A stretch of DNA of 64,000 nt from Actinokineospora sp. NBRC 105648 (GTDB lineage: Bacteria; Actinomycetota; Actinomycetes; Mycobacteriales; Pseudonocardiaceae). The notes below the pieces were generated by a model that saw only the letters and a list, made by a program, of their open reading frames with translations, had not been told where the DNA came from and did not search any database. The stretch is from contig NZ_BSTR01000007.1 of the NCBI RefSeq assembly GCF_030269645.1, positions 23,061 through 87,060 on the forward strand. The letters run 5' to 3'. Positions 35,629-43,973 of this stretch are shown here, piece after piece. The position numbers were made by a program, and so were the translations under genes. Numbering within the stretch: position 1 is the stretch's first letter; every line of letters begins with the position of its first letter.

Positions 35629-35785
35629 CCAGCGGGGTTGGCCTCACCGCTGCGGTTTGCCGGGGGGCGGGGAACCACTTGGGCGCCAACGGGGCTGGCC
35701 TGTCCGCTGCGGCTTGCCGAGGGGCGGGATTCACTTGGATGCCAGCGAGGTCGTCCTCTCCGCTGCGGTACCAGCGGAAGGAGAG
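35629..35785. repeat. 57-bp imperfect tandem repeat, nearly three copies
   Basis: Copies start at 35629, 35686 and 35742 (periods 57 and 56). Each starts with CCARCGRGG and contains TCCGCTGCGG or CACCGCTGCGG; the first two also contain GGGGCGGG and CACTTGG, and the third is truncated. The array sits between the palindromic element and the end of the acyltransferase gene. Nothing suggests that it is translated. The other gene-free sequence from 35082 to 35226 and 35367 to 35467 shows no recognisable signal. Confidence 0.75.
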
Positions 35786-35843
35786 AAGGGGTGGCGGGAT
35801 CCTGTCGGGTACCACCAGCGGGCTCATTTGTCCAATGTGGATG

Positions 35844-36824
35844 TTATCCGAAGAAGGGGTTTCCGCGCTGGTCCAGCATTCGGTACAGGGTCTGCTGGAT
35901 TGTCTCGCGGACCTGGTCGGTCAGTGTGAAGACCAGCATCGGGTCGTCCTGCGCGTCTTCCGCGTAGCCGTCTGTCTTGACTGGTTCGCCGAAGCGGATG
36001 TGCCACTTCGACGGGAGCGGGATTGCGCCGAGTGGGCCCAGTAGTGGGAAGAACGGGGTGATCGGGAAGTATGGGAGGCCGAAGAGCCTGGCCAGTGCCT
36101 TCACATCCCCGATCTTCGGGTAGATCTCTTCCGCGCCCACGATCGAGCACGGGATGATGGGGACTCCCGTACGCAGTGCCGCTGACACAAATCCGCCACG
36201 GCCGAAGCGTTGGAGTTTGTAGCGGTCTGTGAATGGTTTTCCGACGCCCTTGAAGCCCTCTGGCCACACGCCGACCAGTTCGCCGGAGCGCAGTAGTTGT
36301 TCGGCGTCGGGGTTGCAGGCCAGGGTTTGGCCGGACTTGCGGGCCAGCGCTCCCAGCATCGGTACCTGGAAGACCAGGTCCGCGCCGAGCATCCGCAGGT
36401 AGCGCTGCTGCGGGTGGTTGTCGTGCACGGCCACGGCGGTCATCAGGGCGTCGATGGGCAGGGTGCCGGAGTGGTTGGACACGATCAGTGCGCCGCCCTC
36501 GGCGGGGAGGTTCTCGATTCCGCTGACCTCGACTCGGAACCACTTCTGGTACAGCGCGCGCAGTGGTGGCAGCAGCAGGGTGTCCGTGAGCTCCTGGTCG
36601 AAGCCGAACTCGTCGACGGTGTAGTCGCCGCTGAGCCTGCGCCGGGCGAAGGCGAGGAGGTCGACTGCGCCCTTGCGCAGGCCCACGGGCTCCGTGCGGG
36701 CCGGGGCGGGGCGCAACGGGGTCGGCTGCACCGGTGGGCCCTCCACCGGCTGTGGGCGCCGGTGGTGGTCGGCCCGCTGGAGGGGGATCACGCGTGCTTC
36801 CTGCATACCTCTCGCCGCCTCCAT
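35844..36824 (-). CDS. Lysophospholipid acyltransferase family protein
   Basis: A protein of 326 residues with a PlsC-like domain: IVSNHSGTLPIDALMTAVAVHD (catalytic His), VFQVPMLGALARKSGQTLACNPDAEQLL, GVWPEGFKGVGKPFTDRYKLQRFGRGGFVSAA (GxxEGxK-type motif) and VPIIPCSIVGAEEIYP. The His and Asp are six residues apart (HSGTLPID) rather than four as in classical HX4D enzymes, as in the Rv0502 group. Likely role: acyl transfer onto a membrane lipid, acceptor unknown. ATG 36824 overlaps the epimerase stop by 1 nt; the much longer open frame upstream is a shadow. Confidence 0.85.
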   Translation of the reverse strand: MEAARGMQEARVIPLQRADHHRRPQPVEGPPVQPTPLRPAPARTEPVGLRKGAVDLLAFARRRLSGDYTVDEFGFDQELTDTLLLPPLRALYQKWFRVEVSGIENLPAEGGALIVSNHSGTLPIDALMTAVAVHDNHPQQRYLRMLGADLVFQVPMLGALARKSGQTLACNPDAEQLLRSGELVGVWPEGFKGVGKPFTDRYKLQRFGRGGFVSAALRTGVPIIPCSIVGAEEIYPKIGDVKALARLFGLPYFPITPFFPLLGPLGAIPLPSKWHIRFGEPVKTDGYAEDAQDDPMLVFTLTDQVRETIQQTLYRMLDQRGNPFFG

Positions 36825-37852
36825 CAGGTACGGGTCCCCGTGAGCCCGCGTTCCAGTCCGGCGAGCAGGGCCGGGTCGACGATCGGGCGCAGGCCGCTGC
36901 CGTGCACGAAGTCGTCGAAGGCCTGCCGGGTGGTCCAGCGCGGGGTGAAGCCGAAGACCGCGCGCAGCCTGGTCGTGTCCAGGACGCGGCCGTGGTTGAG
37001 GTAGCGCACGTGGTCCGGGGAGAAGTCGACCAGTCGTGCGCCGCGCAGCAGGCGGCCCGCTGAGGGCATCGCCGAGCGGGGGACCGGCAGCTGGAGCCTG
37101 CCCGCGCGGCGGATGGCCTGGGACAGCATCAGCACGCCGTCGCCGCCCGCGTTGAAGACGCCGGGCACCGGGTGCGTCGCCGCCCGCTCCAGCACGGCCA
37201 GGGCGTCCTCGGAGTGCAGCAGCTGGATGCGGGCGTCGTAGCCCAGCACCGTGGGCACCACCGGCAGCGAGAAGTACCGGGTGAGCACCGTGTCCACCCG
37301 GGGGCCGATCAGGTTGGTCAGCCGGATCACCGTGACGTCGATGTCCGGGCGCCTGCGGGCGAAGCCGCGCACGTAGCCCTCGACCTCGACGGCGTCCTTG
37401 GCGTAGCCGCTCGAGGAGATGTCGCGGGGGGCGTCGTCCTCGGTGAACACCGCGGGGGAACGGGCACCCGCACCGTAGACCGCGGCGGTCGACTTGACCA
37501 CCAGCCTGCGCACCGACGGTGCCCGCTGGCAGGCCGCCAGCAGCTGCATGGCGCCGATGACGTTCATCTCCTTGACCGCGCTGCGCCGGGACGGCCCGGG
37601 CGGGTGGGCCGCGAGCGAGGCGTGCACGACGGTGTCGACCTCGGCCGAGGTGATCACCTTCGCGATCAGCGGGTTGCGGATGTCGGCGCGGACGAACTCG
37701 GCGCGCCCCAGGGTGCGCGCCACGTCGCGGTTCGGGGCGGTGGTGTCCACGCCGAGCACGCGGTGGATCTCGGGGTTGGCCGCCAGCCGGGCGGCCAGGT
37801 GACCGCCGAGGTAGCCGCCGACCCCGGTGACCAGGACGACTTTGGGCGTCAT
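36824..37852 (-). CDS. NAD-dependent epimerase/dehydratase (GalE2/Rv0501-like)
   Basis: An extended SDR protein of 342 residues. The dinucleotide-binding motif is VLVTGVGGYLGGHLAARL at the N-terminus. In the active-site region, SSSGYAKDAVEVEGYV keeps Tyr but has no Lys four residues later, so the classical YxxxK pair is altered and ordinary epimerase chemistry is doubtful. It is co-translated with the acyltransferase (TGATG overlap), the same pair as Rv0501-Rv0502, which hints at lipid or envelope metabolism. ATG 37852. Confidence 0.85.
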   Translation of the reverse strand: MTPKVVLVTGVGGYLGGHLAARLAANPEIHRVLGVDTTAPNRDVARTLGRAEFVRADIRNPLIAKVITSAEVDTVVHASLAAHPPGPSRRSAVKEMNVIGAMQLLAACQRAPSVRRLVVKSTAAVYGAGARSPAVFTEDDAPRDISSSGYAKDAVEVEGYVRGFARRRPDIDVTVIRLTNLIGPRVDTVLTRYFSLPVVPTVLGYDARIQLLHSEDALAVLERAATHPVPGVFNAGGDGVLMLSQAIRRAGRLQLPVPRSAMPSAGRLLRGARLVDFSPDHVRYLNHGRVLDTTRLRAVFGFTPRWTTRQAFDDFVHGSGLRPIVDPALLAGLERGLTGTRT

Positions 37853-37980
37853 GGGCTCCCCTGGGGGCAGTGGGCGCTGGAGCCACCGACTCTACGCGCG
37901 GCGCAGCGGGCCACCGGCCCGGGCAACACACTCTTAACGCAGGTCACACGGGTTGTTCGCGACCGCCCCAACACGCGGCA

Positions 37981-38010
37981 GCGCCCGCTCCGGAAGGACC
38001 GGGCGGGCGC
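37981..38010 (-). terminator. Nested hairpin downstream of bS22
   Basis: GCGCCCG (37981-37987) pairs with CGGGCGC (38004-38010), enclosing a second small CGG/CCG pairing. It lies 19 bp past the bS22 stop on the minus strand. It lacks a T-run; termination here would separate bS22 from the epimerase gene. Confidence 0.5.
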
Positions 38011-38028
38011 CGCGCTTGCCGGGAGCAG

Positions 38029-38130
38029 CTACTTCTTGAGCTTGCGACGCTGGACGCGAGTCTTGCGCAGCAGCTTGCGGTGCTTCTTCTTCGACATGCG
38101 CTTGCGACGCTTCTTGATGACCGAGCCCAT
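38029..38130 (-). CDS. Small ribosomal protein bS22 (33 residues)
   Basis: A very short, highly basic protein of 33 residues, starting [20 protein letters not shown] after the initiator Met and ending in KLKK. This is nearly identical to mycobacterial Rv0500B as I recall it, now named bS22 and found bound to the 30S subunit. GAAGGA lies 5 nt upstream of the ATG at 38130. It follows the helix-turn-helix gene as in mycobacteria (Rv0500A-Rv0500B). Easily missed because of its size. Confidence 0.93.
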   Translation of the reverse strand: MGSVIKKRRKRMSKKKHRKLLRKTRVQRRKLKK

Positions 38131-38294
38131 GTGTGTCCTTCGTGATCTAGAGCGGTCCCGCTCGCGCGTTACCGCCGTGGTCGTTCCGATGTCCGGCGCT
38201 CCGGTGTGGCGACGTCACGGACGCACGCCAGGACACCAGGCACAACGGCTGACCAGAGTACCCGCTCGTGTTCACCCCTTCGTCGCCGGGCGGC

Positions 38295-38513
38295 TCAGCC
38301 CGCGTCGAAGTAGGCGTTCTGCAGGTAGTCGTGCACGGCCTTCTCCGGCACGCGGAAGGACTTGCCGACCCGCACGGCGGGCAGTTCGCCGCTGTGCACG
38401 AGCCGGTAAACCGTCATCTTCGAGACCCGCATCAGGGTCGCCACCTCGGCCACCGTCAGGAATTGCACCTGCGGTAGTCCGTGGGGATCTTGGTCGCGCT
38501 TGCTCGCAGGCAT
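38295..38513 (-). CDS. Small helix-turn-helix (excisionase/MerR-like) DNA-binding protein
   Basis: A protein of 72 residues consisting of one winged helix: VQFLTVAEVATLMRVSKMTVYRLVHSGELPAVRVGKSFRVPEKAVHDYLQ. It is related in fold to BldC and to phage excisionases, but is a conserved chromosomal gene located between proC and bS22 (equivalent to Rv0500A). It probably binds DNA as a transcriptional or nucoid factor. ATG 38513. It is preceded by a 120-bp gap after proC. Confidence 0.88.
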   Translation of the reverse strand: MPASKRDQDPHGLPQVQFLTVAEVATLMRVSKMTVYRLVHSGELPAVRVGKSFRVPEKAVHDYLQNAYFDAG

Positions 38514-38633
38514 GATCCACCGCGTCCTTAACCACGCGTCGCGCCGCCGGCTTCCCCACCGACGGTTTCGACACGCACGTGTACCGATCGAGAGTAGCGG
38601 GACACGTGTGACTGGTGCGACGTCACTTTCGGC

Positions 38634-39464
38634 TCAATCTGCGTCGTGCGCCGCGCCGAGCTCGCGGGAGCGGTCGCGGGCGGCCTCGATGGCGGCCAGC
38701 AGCGCGGCCCGCACGCCGTGCCGCTCCAGCTCCCGGATGGCCATGATCGTGGTGCCCGCGGGCGAGGTCACGGCCTCGCGCAGGGTCACCGGGTGCTCGC
38801 CGGTCTCGACCAGCATCGCCGCGGCGCCCACCGCCGACTGCACGATCAGCTTCTCGGCCACCGCGCGCGGCAGGCCGAGCAGGATGCCCGCGTCGATCAT
38901 GGCCTCGACCAGGAAGAAGAAGTACGCCGGACCGGAACCCGAGAGCGCGGTCACCGCGTCCTGCTGCGACTCGGGCACCCGCACGACCTTGCCGACCACG
39001 GAGAGGATCTCCTCGACCACGGCCAGGTGCTCGGCCCCGGCGTGCGCGCCGGGGGAGATCGCGCTCATCGCCTCGCCGACCAGCATCGGGGTGTTCGGCA
39101 TGACCCGGACGACCGGCACCCCGGGCGGCAGCCGCCGCTCGAACAGCGCCGTGGGCAGCCCCGCGCACAGCGAGACGACGAGGGTGTCCGCGGTCACAGC
39201 GGGGGCCAGGTCGTCCAGCAGCGGCTCGATGTCCTGCGGCTTGACGGCCACGACCAGCACGTCGGCGCTCTTGGCCGCGGTCGGCACGTCGACGCCGCGG
39301 ATGCCGTAGGTGGCGGTCAGCTGCGCGGCGCGCTCGGCCGAGCGCTCAGTGAACAGCAGCTGCTCGGCCTGCCTGCCGCCGTGCAGCAGCCCGGACAGCA
39401 GCGCCTCGCCGATCTTGCCCGCGCCGAGCACGGCGATCACGGGCCGGGGGTTCGCCTCAGTCAT
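38634..39464 (-). CDS. proC: Pyrroline-5-carboxylate reductase (ProC)
   Basis: An enzyme of 276 residues that makes proline from pyrroline-5-carboxylate with NAD(P)H. The N-terminal Rossmann motif VIAVLGAGKIGEALLSGLL, VVAVKPQDIEPLLDDL, PVVRVMPNTPMLVGEAMSAISPG and the C-terminal family signature VTALSGSGPAYFFFLVEAMIDAGILLGLPR are all present. ATG 39464 is chosen over 39506 because the Rossmann domain normally starts within 10 residues. A proline dehydrogenase gene lies 1.2 kb upstream on the same strand. Confidence 0.97.
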   Translation of the reverse strand: MTEANPRPVIAVLGAGKIGEALLSGLLHGGRQAEQLLFTERSAERAAQLTATYGIRGVDVPTAAKSADVLVVAVKPQDIEPLLDDLAPAVTADTLVVSLCAGLPTALFERRLPPGVPVVRVMPNTPMLVGEAMSAISPGAHAGAEHLAVVEEILSVVGKVVRVPESQQDAVTALSGSGPAYFFFLVEAMIDAGILLGLPRAVAEKLIVQSAVGAAAMLVETGEHPVTLREAVTSPAGTTIMAIRELERHGVRAALLAAIEAARDRSRELGAAHDAD

Positions 39465-39512
39465 GCCGATCAGGCTAACGACCCTGCGCCGGACAGTCGC
39501 CGACAACCGGCG

Positions 39513-39743
39513 CTAGCAGTCCGAACCCGAGACCAGCCGGATCAGCGTCTCGTACGCCGGGTCGAGGTCCGGCGCGGTCGAGCAGACGACCACCCCGGGG
39601 TCGTCGCCCGCCAGCGCGACCGCCCAGGTCGCACCGGCGGCGACCAGCAGGGCGGCACCGGTCAGCACCAGCAGGCGGCGGGCCCGGCGCCGGTCCGGCG
39701 GCGGCCCCGGCGCGGGCACCAGCCAGTCGGGGGGTTCGGTCAT
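39513..39743 (-). CDS. Small single-span membrane protein
   Basis: A protein of 76 residues: a proline-rich cytoplasmic start (EPPDWLVPAPGPPPDRRRARR), one transmembrane helix (LLVLTGAALLVAAGATWAVAL) and a short outer segment with two cysteines (VVVCSTAPDLDPAYETLIRLVSGSDC) that could form a disulfide. The ATG at 39743 overlaps the upstream thioesterase stop as ATGA. No known family. Confidence 0.65.
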   Translation of the reverse strand: MTEPPDWLVPAPGPPPDRRRARRLLVLTGAALLVAAGATWAVALAGDDPGVVVCSTAPDLDPAYETLIRLVSGSDC

Positions 39744-40597
39744 CCGATCGCCGAGAGGGCCAGCTGGCGGGCCTGGCAGACCAGCCTGCCGGTGGCGTCG
39801 ACGACGGTGGCGTCGGAGTCGAACCACATCCCGTGCACCGCCTTGGACTCCACCTGGATGCGCAGCCAGCCCGGCGCCGGGCGGGACCGCAGGTGCGCGG
39901 TCAGCTGCACCGTGGGCGACCAGCCCAGCCTGCCCAGGTTGAACGTCACCGGCATCGAGATGTCGCCCGCCACCAGCGCGAACAGCGGGTCGGCGTGCTC
40001 ACCGCGCGGCCGCGCCCACAGCCGCAGCCGCAGCGGGTCGCCGATGTGGCCGTGCAGGAACCCGGCGCCGTTGGGGTCCAGGCGCACGTCGCAGACCTCG
40101 CTGAGCTTGAACGCCGAGGCCGACGGGACCGCGGCCAGGTCGATGGCGTTGCCGGGCGGCTCGGCGGGCTGGTTGGGCAGGTCGGCCCAGGCCGCCCGCT
40201 CCCGAGGCAGCCGACCGGTGGTGACCACGCCCTCGACGCAGCTGTGCCCGCTCTGCTCCAGGTGCACGGCCACCACCGTGGTGCGCCTGCCCGATTTGCG
40301 CACGTCGGTGCGCAGCAGCACCGGGCCGACCCCCGGCGGGCGCAGGAACTGCGCGCTCACCGACAGCGGGTCGACCAGCGGTGCGCCCGCGCCGCTATGC
40401 GTCGCGACCGCGGCCTTGGCCAGCAAGGCCATCAGGAAACCCCCGTGCGGGCGCCCACCGACCGTCCAGGGCGCCGGGAGATCGGCGGTGAATGTGCCGT
40501 CTCCCAGCGGTCGCACCCGAACGGCCGCGGCGAACGCCCCGCCTGCGGGGGCCGGACCGCCCGCCCGGACGTCGCCGTGCCCAGCAGCACTACTCAT
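39740..40597 (-). CDS. Thioesterase family protein (double hotdog, TesB-like)
   Basis: A protein of 285 residues with two hotdog-like halves: FTADLPAPWTVGGRPHGGFLMALLAKAAVATH ... LSVSAQFLRPPGVGPVLLRTDVRKSGRRTTVVAVHLEQ in the first, and FNLGRLGWSPTVQLTAHLRSRPAPGWLRIQVESKAVHGMWFDSDATVVDATGRLVCQARQLAL in the second. This is the actinobacterial acyl-CoA thioesterase domain type (PF13622). The acyl substrate is unknown. ATG 40597 is chosen over the upstream 40651. Coupled to the next small membrane protein gene by an ATGA overlap. Confidence 0.85.
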   Translation of the reverse strand: MSSAAGHGDVRAGGPAPAGGAFAAAVRVRPLGDGTFTADLPAPWTVGGRPHGGFLMALLAKAAVATHSGAGAPLVDPLSVSAQFLRPPGVGPVLLRTDVRKSGRRTTVVAVHLEQSGHSCVEGVVTTGRLPRERAAWADLPNQPAEPPGNAIDLAAVPSASAFKLSEVCDVRLDPNGAGFLHGHIGDPLRLRLWARPRGEHADPLFALVAGDISMPVTFNLGRLGWSPTVQLTAHLRSRPAPGWLRIQVESKAVHGMWFDSDATVVDATGRLVCQARQLALSAIG

Positions 40598-40658
40598 GGG
40601 CGATAGCCTGCCACGCCCGCGCTCGCGATTTTGCGCTGTGCCACGGATCAAGCGCGAC

Positions 40659-41585
40659 TCAGCTCTTGGACACCAGCGCGCGCAGGAAGAAGACCGTGTT
40701 GGCCGGGCGCTCGGCCATCCTGCGCATGAGGTACCCGTACCACTCGCCGCCGTAGGGGACGTACACCCGCACGGTGTGGCCGAGCTGGGCCAACCGGAGC
40801 TGCTCCTCGGGTCGGATGCCGAAGAGCATCTGGTGCTCGAAGGTCCCGGGCTTGCGGCCGTGCGCCTCCGCGCGCTCGCCGATGATCCGCACCAGGCGCG
40901 GGTCGTGGGTGGCGAACTTCGGGTAGCCCTCGCCCGCCAGCAGCGCGTTCATGCAGCGCACGTAGCTCTTGTCGACCTCTTCCATCTCCTGGAAGGCGAC
41001 GCTCTCGGGCTCCTTGTAGGCGCCCTTGCACAGCCGCACCCGCGACCCCTCGGTCGCCAGCGCGGTGGCGTCGTCGAGGGTGCGGTGCAGGTAGGACTGG
41101 ATCACCGCGCCGACCCACGGCCAACTGGTCCGCAGCTGGGCCAGGATGCGCAGGGTCGAGTCGGTGGTGGTGTGGTCCTCCATGTCGAGGGTGACCGTCG
41201 TGCCCGCCGCCTCGGCCGCCCGGCAGATGCGCGAGGCGTTCTCCAGCGCCAGGTCCTCGTCCAGGAGCTGTCCGACGGCCGAGAGCTTGACACTGACCTC
41301 AGCCCGGTCGGACAGGCCCTCGGCGTGCAACTGGCCCAGCAGGTCCAGGTAGGCCTGCACGGTGTGCTCGGCCAGGGACGCGTCGGTGGTGTCCTCACCG
41401 AGGTAGTCGAGGGTGACGGTGAGACCGGACTGGACGAGCCGCCGGGTGACGGCGACCGCCTCGGCGGTGGTCTCGCCCGCCACGAAGCGGCGGACCACGT
41501 CCCGGCTGACGGGAGCGGTCGCCACCAGACGGCGGATGGTGCCGTTTCGGGCGGCAGCCAGGATCAACGAGCGCAACGGGTTCAC
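40659..41585 (-). CDS. Proline dehydrogenase
   Basis: An FAD-dependent TIM-barrel enzyme of 308 residues that oxidises proline to pyrroline-5-carboxylate and passes electrons to the quinone pool. Characteristic segments: DTTDASLAEHTVQAYLDLLGQL, VSVKLSAVGQLLDEDLALENASRICRAAEAAGTTVTLDMEDHTTTDSTL, QSYLHRTLDDA, RLCKGAYKEPESVAF and FEHQMLFGIRPEEQ. A single-domain enzyme, not the PutA fusion. GTG 41585 as start. It lies beside proC, so the genes for making and degrading proline are close together; no P5C dehydrogenase gene is in the window. Confidence 0.93.
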   Translation of the reverse strand: MNPLRSLILAAARNGTIRRLVATAPVSRDVVRRFVAGETTAEAVAVTRRLVQSGLTVTLDYLGEDTTDASLAEHTVQAYLDLLGQLHAEGLSDRAEVSVKLSAVGQLLDEDLALENASRICRAAEAAGTTVTLDMEDHTTTDSTLRILAQLRTSWPWVGAVIQSYLHRTLDDATALATEGSRVRLCKGAYKEPESVAFQEMEEVDKSYVRCMNALLAGEGYPKFATHDPRLVRIIGERAEAHGRKPGTFEHQMLFGIRPEEQLRLAQLGHTVRVYVPYGGEWYGYLMRRMAERPANTVFFLRALVSKS

Positions 41586-41643
41586 GAGCGGAACTGTACG
41601 GCCCGATCGCCCGCGCGCAACCATCCGTCCGGTCGTCCTACGT

Positions 41644-42444
41644 TTAGGCCGTTTCGCCTAGGTGCAGGCGGGCGAACAGCAGCGCCTCGGCCAGGTCGCG
41701 CACCCGGTCGGCCGGGTCGCGGGCCCGCCGGGTGCTGATCTCGACCACCACCTGGCCGGTGAAGCCCCGCTCGACCAGCCACTCGCACAGCCGCGCGCAC
41801 GGCTGGTCGCCGCGGCCGGGCACCAGGTGCTCGTCCTTGCGCAGGCCGGTGCCGTCGGCCAGGTGGACGTGCCGCAGGTTGTCGCCCATCCGGCCGGCCA
41901 GCGCCATCGCGTCCATCCGCGCGGCCGAGGTGTGCGACAGGTCGATGGTGTAGTTGCGGTGCCCGACGTCGGTCGGGTCGATCGAGGGCCGGAACGCGGT
42001 CATCTCCACCGACCGCACACCCAGCTCGCGCCGCACCGGGAACATGTTCTCCACCGCGACGGCGACCCCGCTGGTGTCCTCCAGCCCGGTGACCAGGTCG
42101 GCGAACCCGTCGGCGTAGCGGCGCTGCCAGCGGAACGGCGGGTGCACCACGACGGTCGGCGCGCCCAGGTCCTGCGCGGCCTCCACCGCTCGGCGCAACC
42201 GCACCTCGGGGTCCGGCGACCAGATCCGCTGGGTGATCAACAAGCACGGCGCGTGCACCGCCATGACCGGGACCCCGGTGCGCCGGGCGCGGCGGGCCAG
42301 CGCGGGCACGTCCTGGCTGAGCGGGTCGGCCCAGACCATCACCTCGACGCCGTCGTAGCCCAGCTCGCCCGCCAGCTCGAAGGCCGCCGAGGCCGTCCGC
42401 GGCCACACCGACGCCGTGGACAGGCCGATCGGGACCCGGGTCAA
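41644..42444 (-). CDS. Sugar phosphate isomerase/epimerase family protein
   Basis: A TIM-barrel protein of 266 residues of the AP-endonuclease 2/xylose-isomerase-like family. It starts RVPIGLSTASVWPRTASAAFELAGELGYDGVEVMVW. Candidate metal ligands are in VMAVHAPCL, TVVVHPPFRWQ, AVENMFPVR, IDLSHTSAARMD and VVVEIS. The substrate is unknown (Rv0498-like). The start is inferred as TTG at 42444, which overlaps the upstream TGA as TTGA, matching the overlap style of other gene pairs here. Probably in one operon with the proline-rich membrane protein and the Ppx/GppA gene. Confidence 0.82.
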   Translation of the reverse strand: MTRVPIGLSTASVWPRTASAAFELAGELGYDGVEVMVWADPLSQDVPALARRARRTGVPVMAVHAPCLLITQRIWSPDPEVRLRRAVEAAQDLGAPTVVVHPPFRWQRRYADGFADLVTGLEDTSGVAVAVENMFPVRRELGVRSVEMTAFRPSIDPTDVGHRNYTIDLSHTSAARMDAMALAGRMGDNLRHVHLADGTGLRKDEHLVPGRGDQPCARLCEWLVERGFTGQVVVEISTRRARDPADRVRDLAEALLFARLHLGETA

Positions 42445-43886
42445 CGCCCCAGCAGCAGCAGGGCGGCCGGGGAGACCGTCGCGAGCAGGCCGACCAGCAC
42501 GGCCAGCACGGTGGTCTGCAGGTCCTCGGCCTTGCGGACCTTGCGCACGATCAGCACCAGTCCGACGATCACGACCAGCGCGCCGATCAGGGCGGCGGCG
42601 GGCAGCACCCGCCAGAGCCAGTTGAAGCCCAGCCAGACGGCCGCGCCGCCGACCACGCCCAGGGCCAGCTGCCCGGCCATGATCAGCCACTCGCGCCCGG
42701 GCGAGCCCTCGGCCGCGGGCTCGGCCTCCTCGGCCCGCTCCCGGTCGTCCTCGTCGTCCCGGTCGTCGAGGTCGGTGCGCTCGTCCCGGTCGTCGAAGTC
42801 GTCGAACTCGTCATCGAGGTCGGCGCCCGCGGCCCGGCCGCGCGGCGGCCGCCCGGCGGGGAACTCGTCGTGCGCCTCGTAGTCGGTGAACCGGCCCGCA
42901 GCCTTGTCGTCGAAGCCCTCGAACTCCTCGTGGAACTCCGGCGGCGGGCCGCTCGCGTCGACCGCGGTCTCGGCCGAGTCACCTGCGAACTCCGGCCTGC
43001 CGCGCTGCGGCCCGAACCCGGGCCTGCCGGGGCCGGGCGCGTCCGGCGGCGGGGCGGGCAACTGCTGCGAGGGCTGTTGCTGCTGGGCGGGTTGCTGCTG
43101 GGACGGCTGGGGCCCGCGAGCTGTGCCGGGCGCCCGGCGGGGCAGCAGCGGGGCGCGGTTGGGCGCCTTGGCCAGCCCGGCGGGGGGCTCGGCCGGGTCC
43201 GGACCGCGGTCGTCGACGGGCACCGGCGGCAGCCGCCCCGGCGGCGGGCCGACGGGTCGGTCGGGTTCGGGTGGGCGCGTCCGGTCGACGGCCGGGCCGG
43301 GCTCACCGAGCGGGCGCGGCGGCCCGCCGGGTTCGGCGGGCACCCGGGGCAGCTGCTCGGTGTGCGGTTCGGCCTGGTCGAGCCGGGCGGCGGGCGGGCG
43401 CTGGTCGACCGGCGGCATGACCCGCTGCGGGGCGTGCGGCGGCGGCGCGACCGGGCGGTGCTGCTCGGTCGGCGGCTGGACCGGGTCGACCCGCGGCGGC
43501 CGCTGCCCCGGGCGGGGCGGGACGACCGGGCGGTGCTGCTCGGTGGGCGGCTGCTCGACCCGGCCGTTGACCGGGCCCCGGCGCTCGGTGGGGGGCAGCT
43601 CGACCGGCGGCCGCGGCTGGGCCTGCGGGGGGACGGGCAGCTGCTGGGACGGCTGCGGGCGGCCCTGCCGGTGCGAGGTGCGCTCGTGCGGGCCCTGGTC
43701 CTCGCGGATCGGCAGCAGCTTGCCGCTGTCGGACATGACCCGCTCGATGATCGCCTGCGGAGCGGTCTCCGAGGCGTCGTCTGGCTTGCGCCGACGACGC
43801 CTGGGGGCGCTCTCACCCGAGCTGCCGCCGTACTTGGCCAGCAACTCGGCGACAGTGCGCTGTTCCGAACCGCCTTCTTGACTCAT
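42441..43886 (-). CDS. Proline-rich membrane protein (Rv0497-like)
   Basis: A protein of 481 residues. The N-terminus SEQRTVAELLAKYGG and the RRRRRKP cluster match the start of mycobacterial Rv0497 as I recall it. A long Pro/Gln/Arg-rich disordered stretch (about 60-310) has recurring PPTEQHRPV units, followed by an acidic segment (DLDDEFDDFDDRDERTDLD). Three C-terminal helices follow (about 400-481). The role is unknown. GTG 43895 is an alternative start three codons upstream. Confidence 0.75.
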   Translation of the reverse strand: MSQEGGSEQRTVAELLAKYGGSSGESAPRRRRRKPDDASETAPQAIIERVMSDSGKLLPIREDQGPHERTSHRQGRPQPSQQLPVPPQAQPRPPVELPPTERRGPVNGRVEQPPTEQHRPVVPPRPGQRPPRVDPVQPPTEQHRPVAPPPHAPQRVMPPVDQRPPAARLDQAEPHTEQLPRVPAEPGGPPRPLGEPGPAVDRTRPPEPDRPVGPPPGRLPPVPVDDRGPDPAEPPAGLAKAPNRAPLLPRRAPGTARGPQPSQQQPAQQQQPSQQLPAPPPDAPGPGRPGFGPQRGRPEFAGDSAETAVDASGPPPEFHEEFEGFDDKAAGRFTDYEAHDEFPAGRPPRGRAAGADLDDEFDDFDDRDERTDLDDRDDEDDRERAEEAEPAAEGSPGREWLIMAGQLALGVVGGAAVWLGFNWLWRVLPAAALIGALVVIVGLVLIVRKVRKAEDLQTTVLAVLVGLLATVSPAALLLLGR

Positions 43887-43973
43887 CCACTCCACCGTGC
43901 CCCGTGCTGGCCGATCCGTCCAGTGCCGGCACGCTCCGCGGGTGACCGCGCTGGCGCGGCCACCCCGATCATG

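Noticed and set aside
35082-35843. IscB/TnpB-type guide RNA (HEARO/omega RNA-like)
   Set aside because: Size is similar to the hairpin element, but no nuclease gene is near any copy and the conserved loops do not match what I recall of these RNAs.
36825-37931. Extension of the acyltransferase to 695 residues
   Set aside because: The upstream part is the shadow of the epimerase gene. The start at 36824 is coupled to its stop.
38646-41738. 1030-residue plus-strand open frame
   Set aside because: It is antisense to proC, the thioesterase and the proline dehydrogenase, with Arg/Gly/His-rich nonsense composition. Long antisense frames are normal at this GC content.
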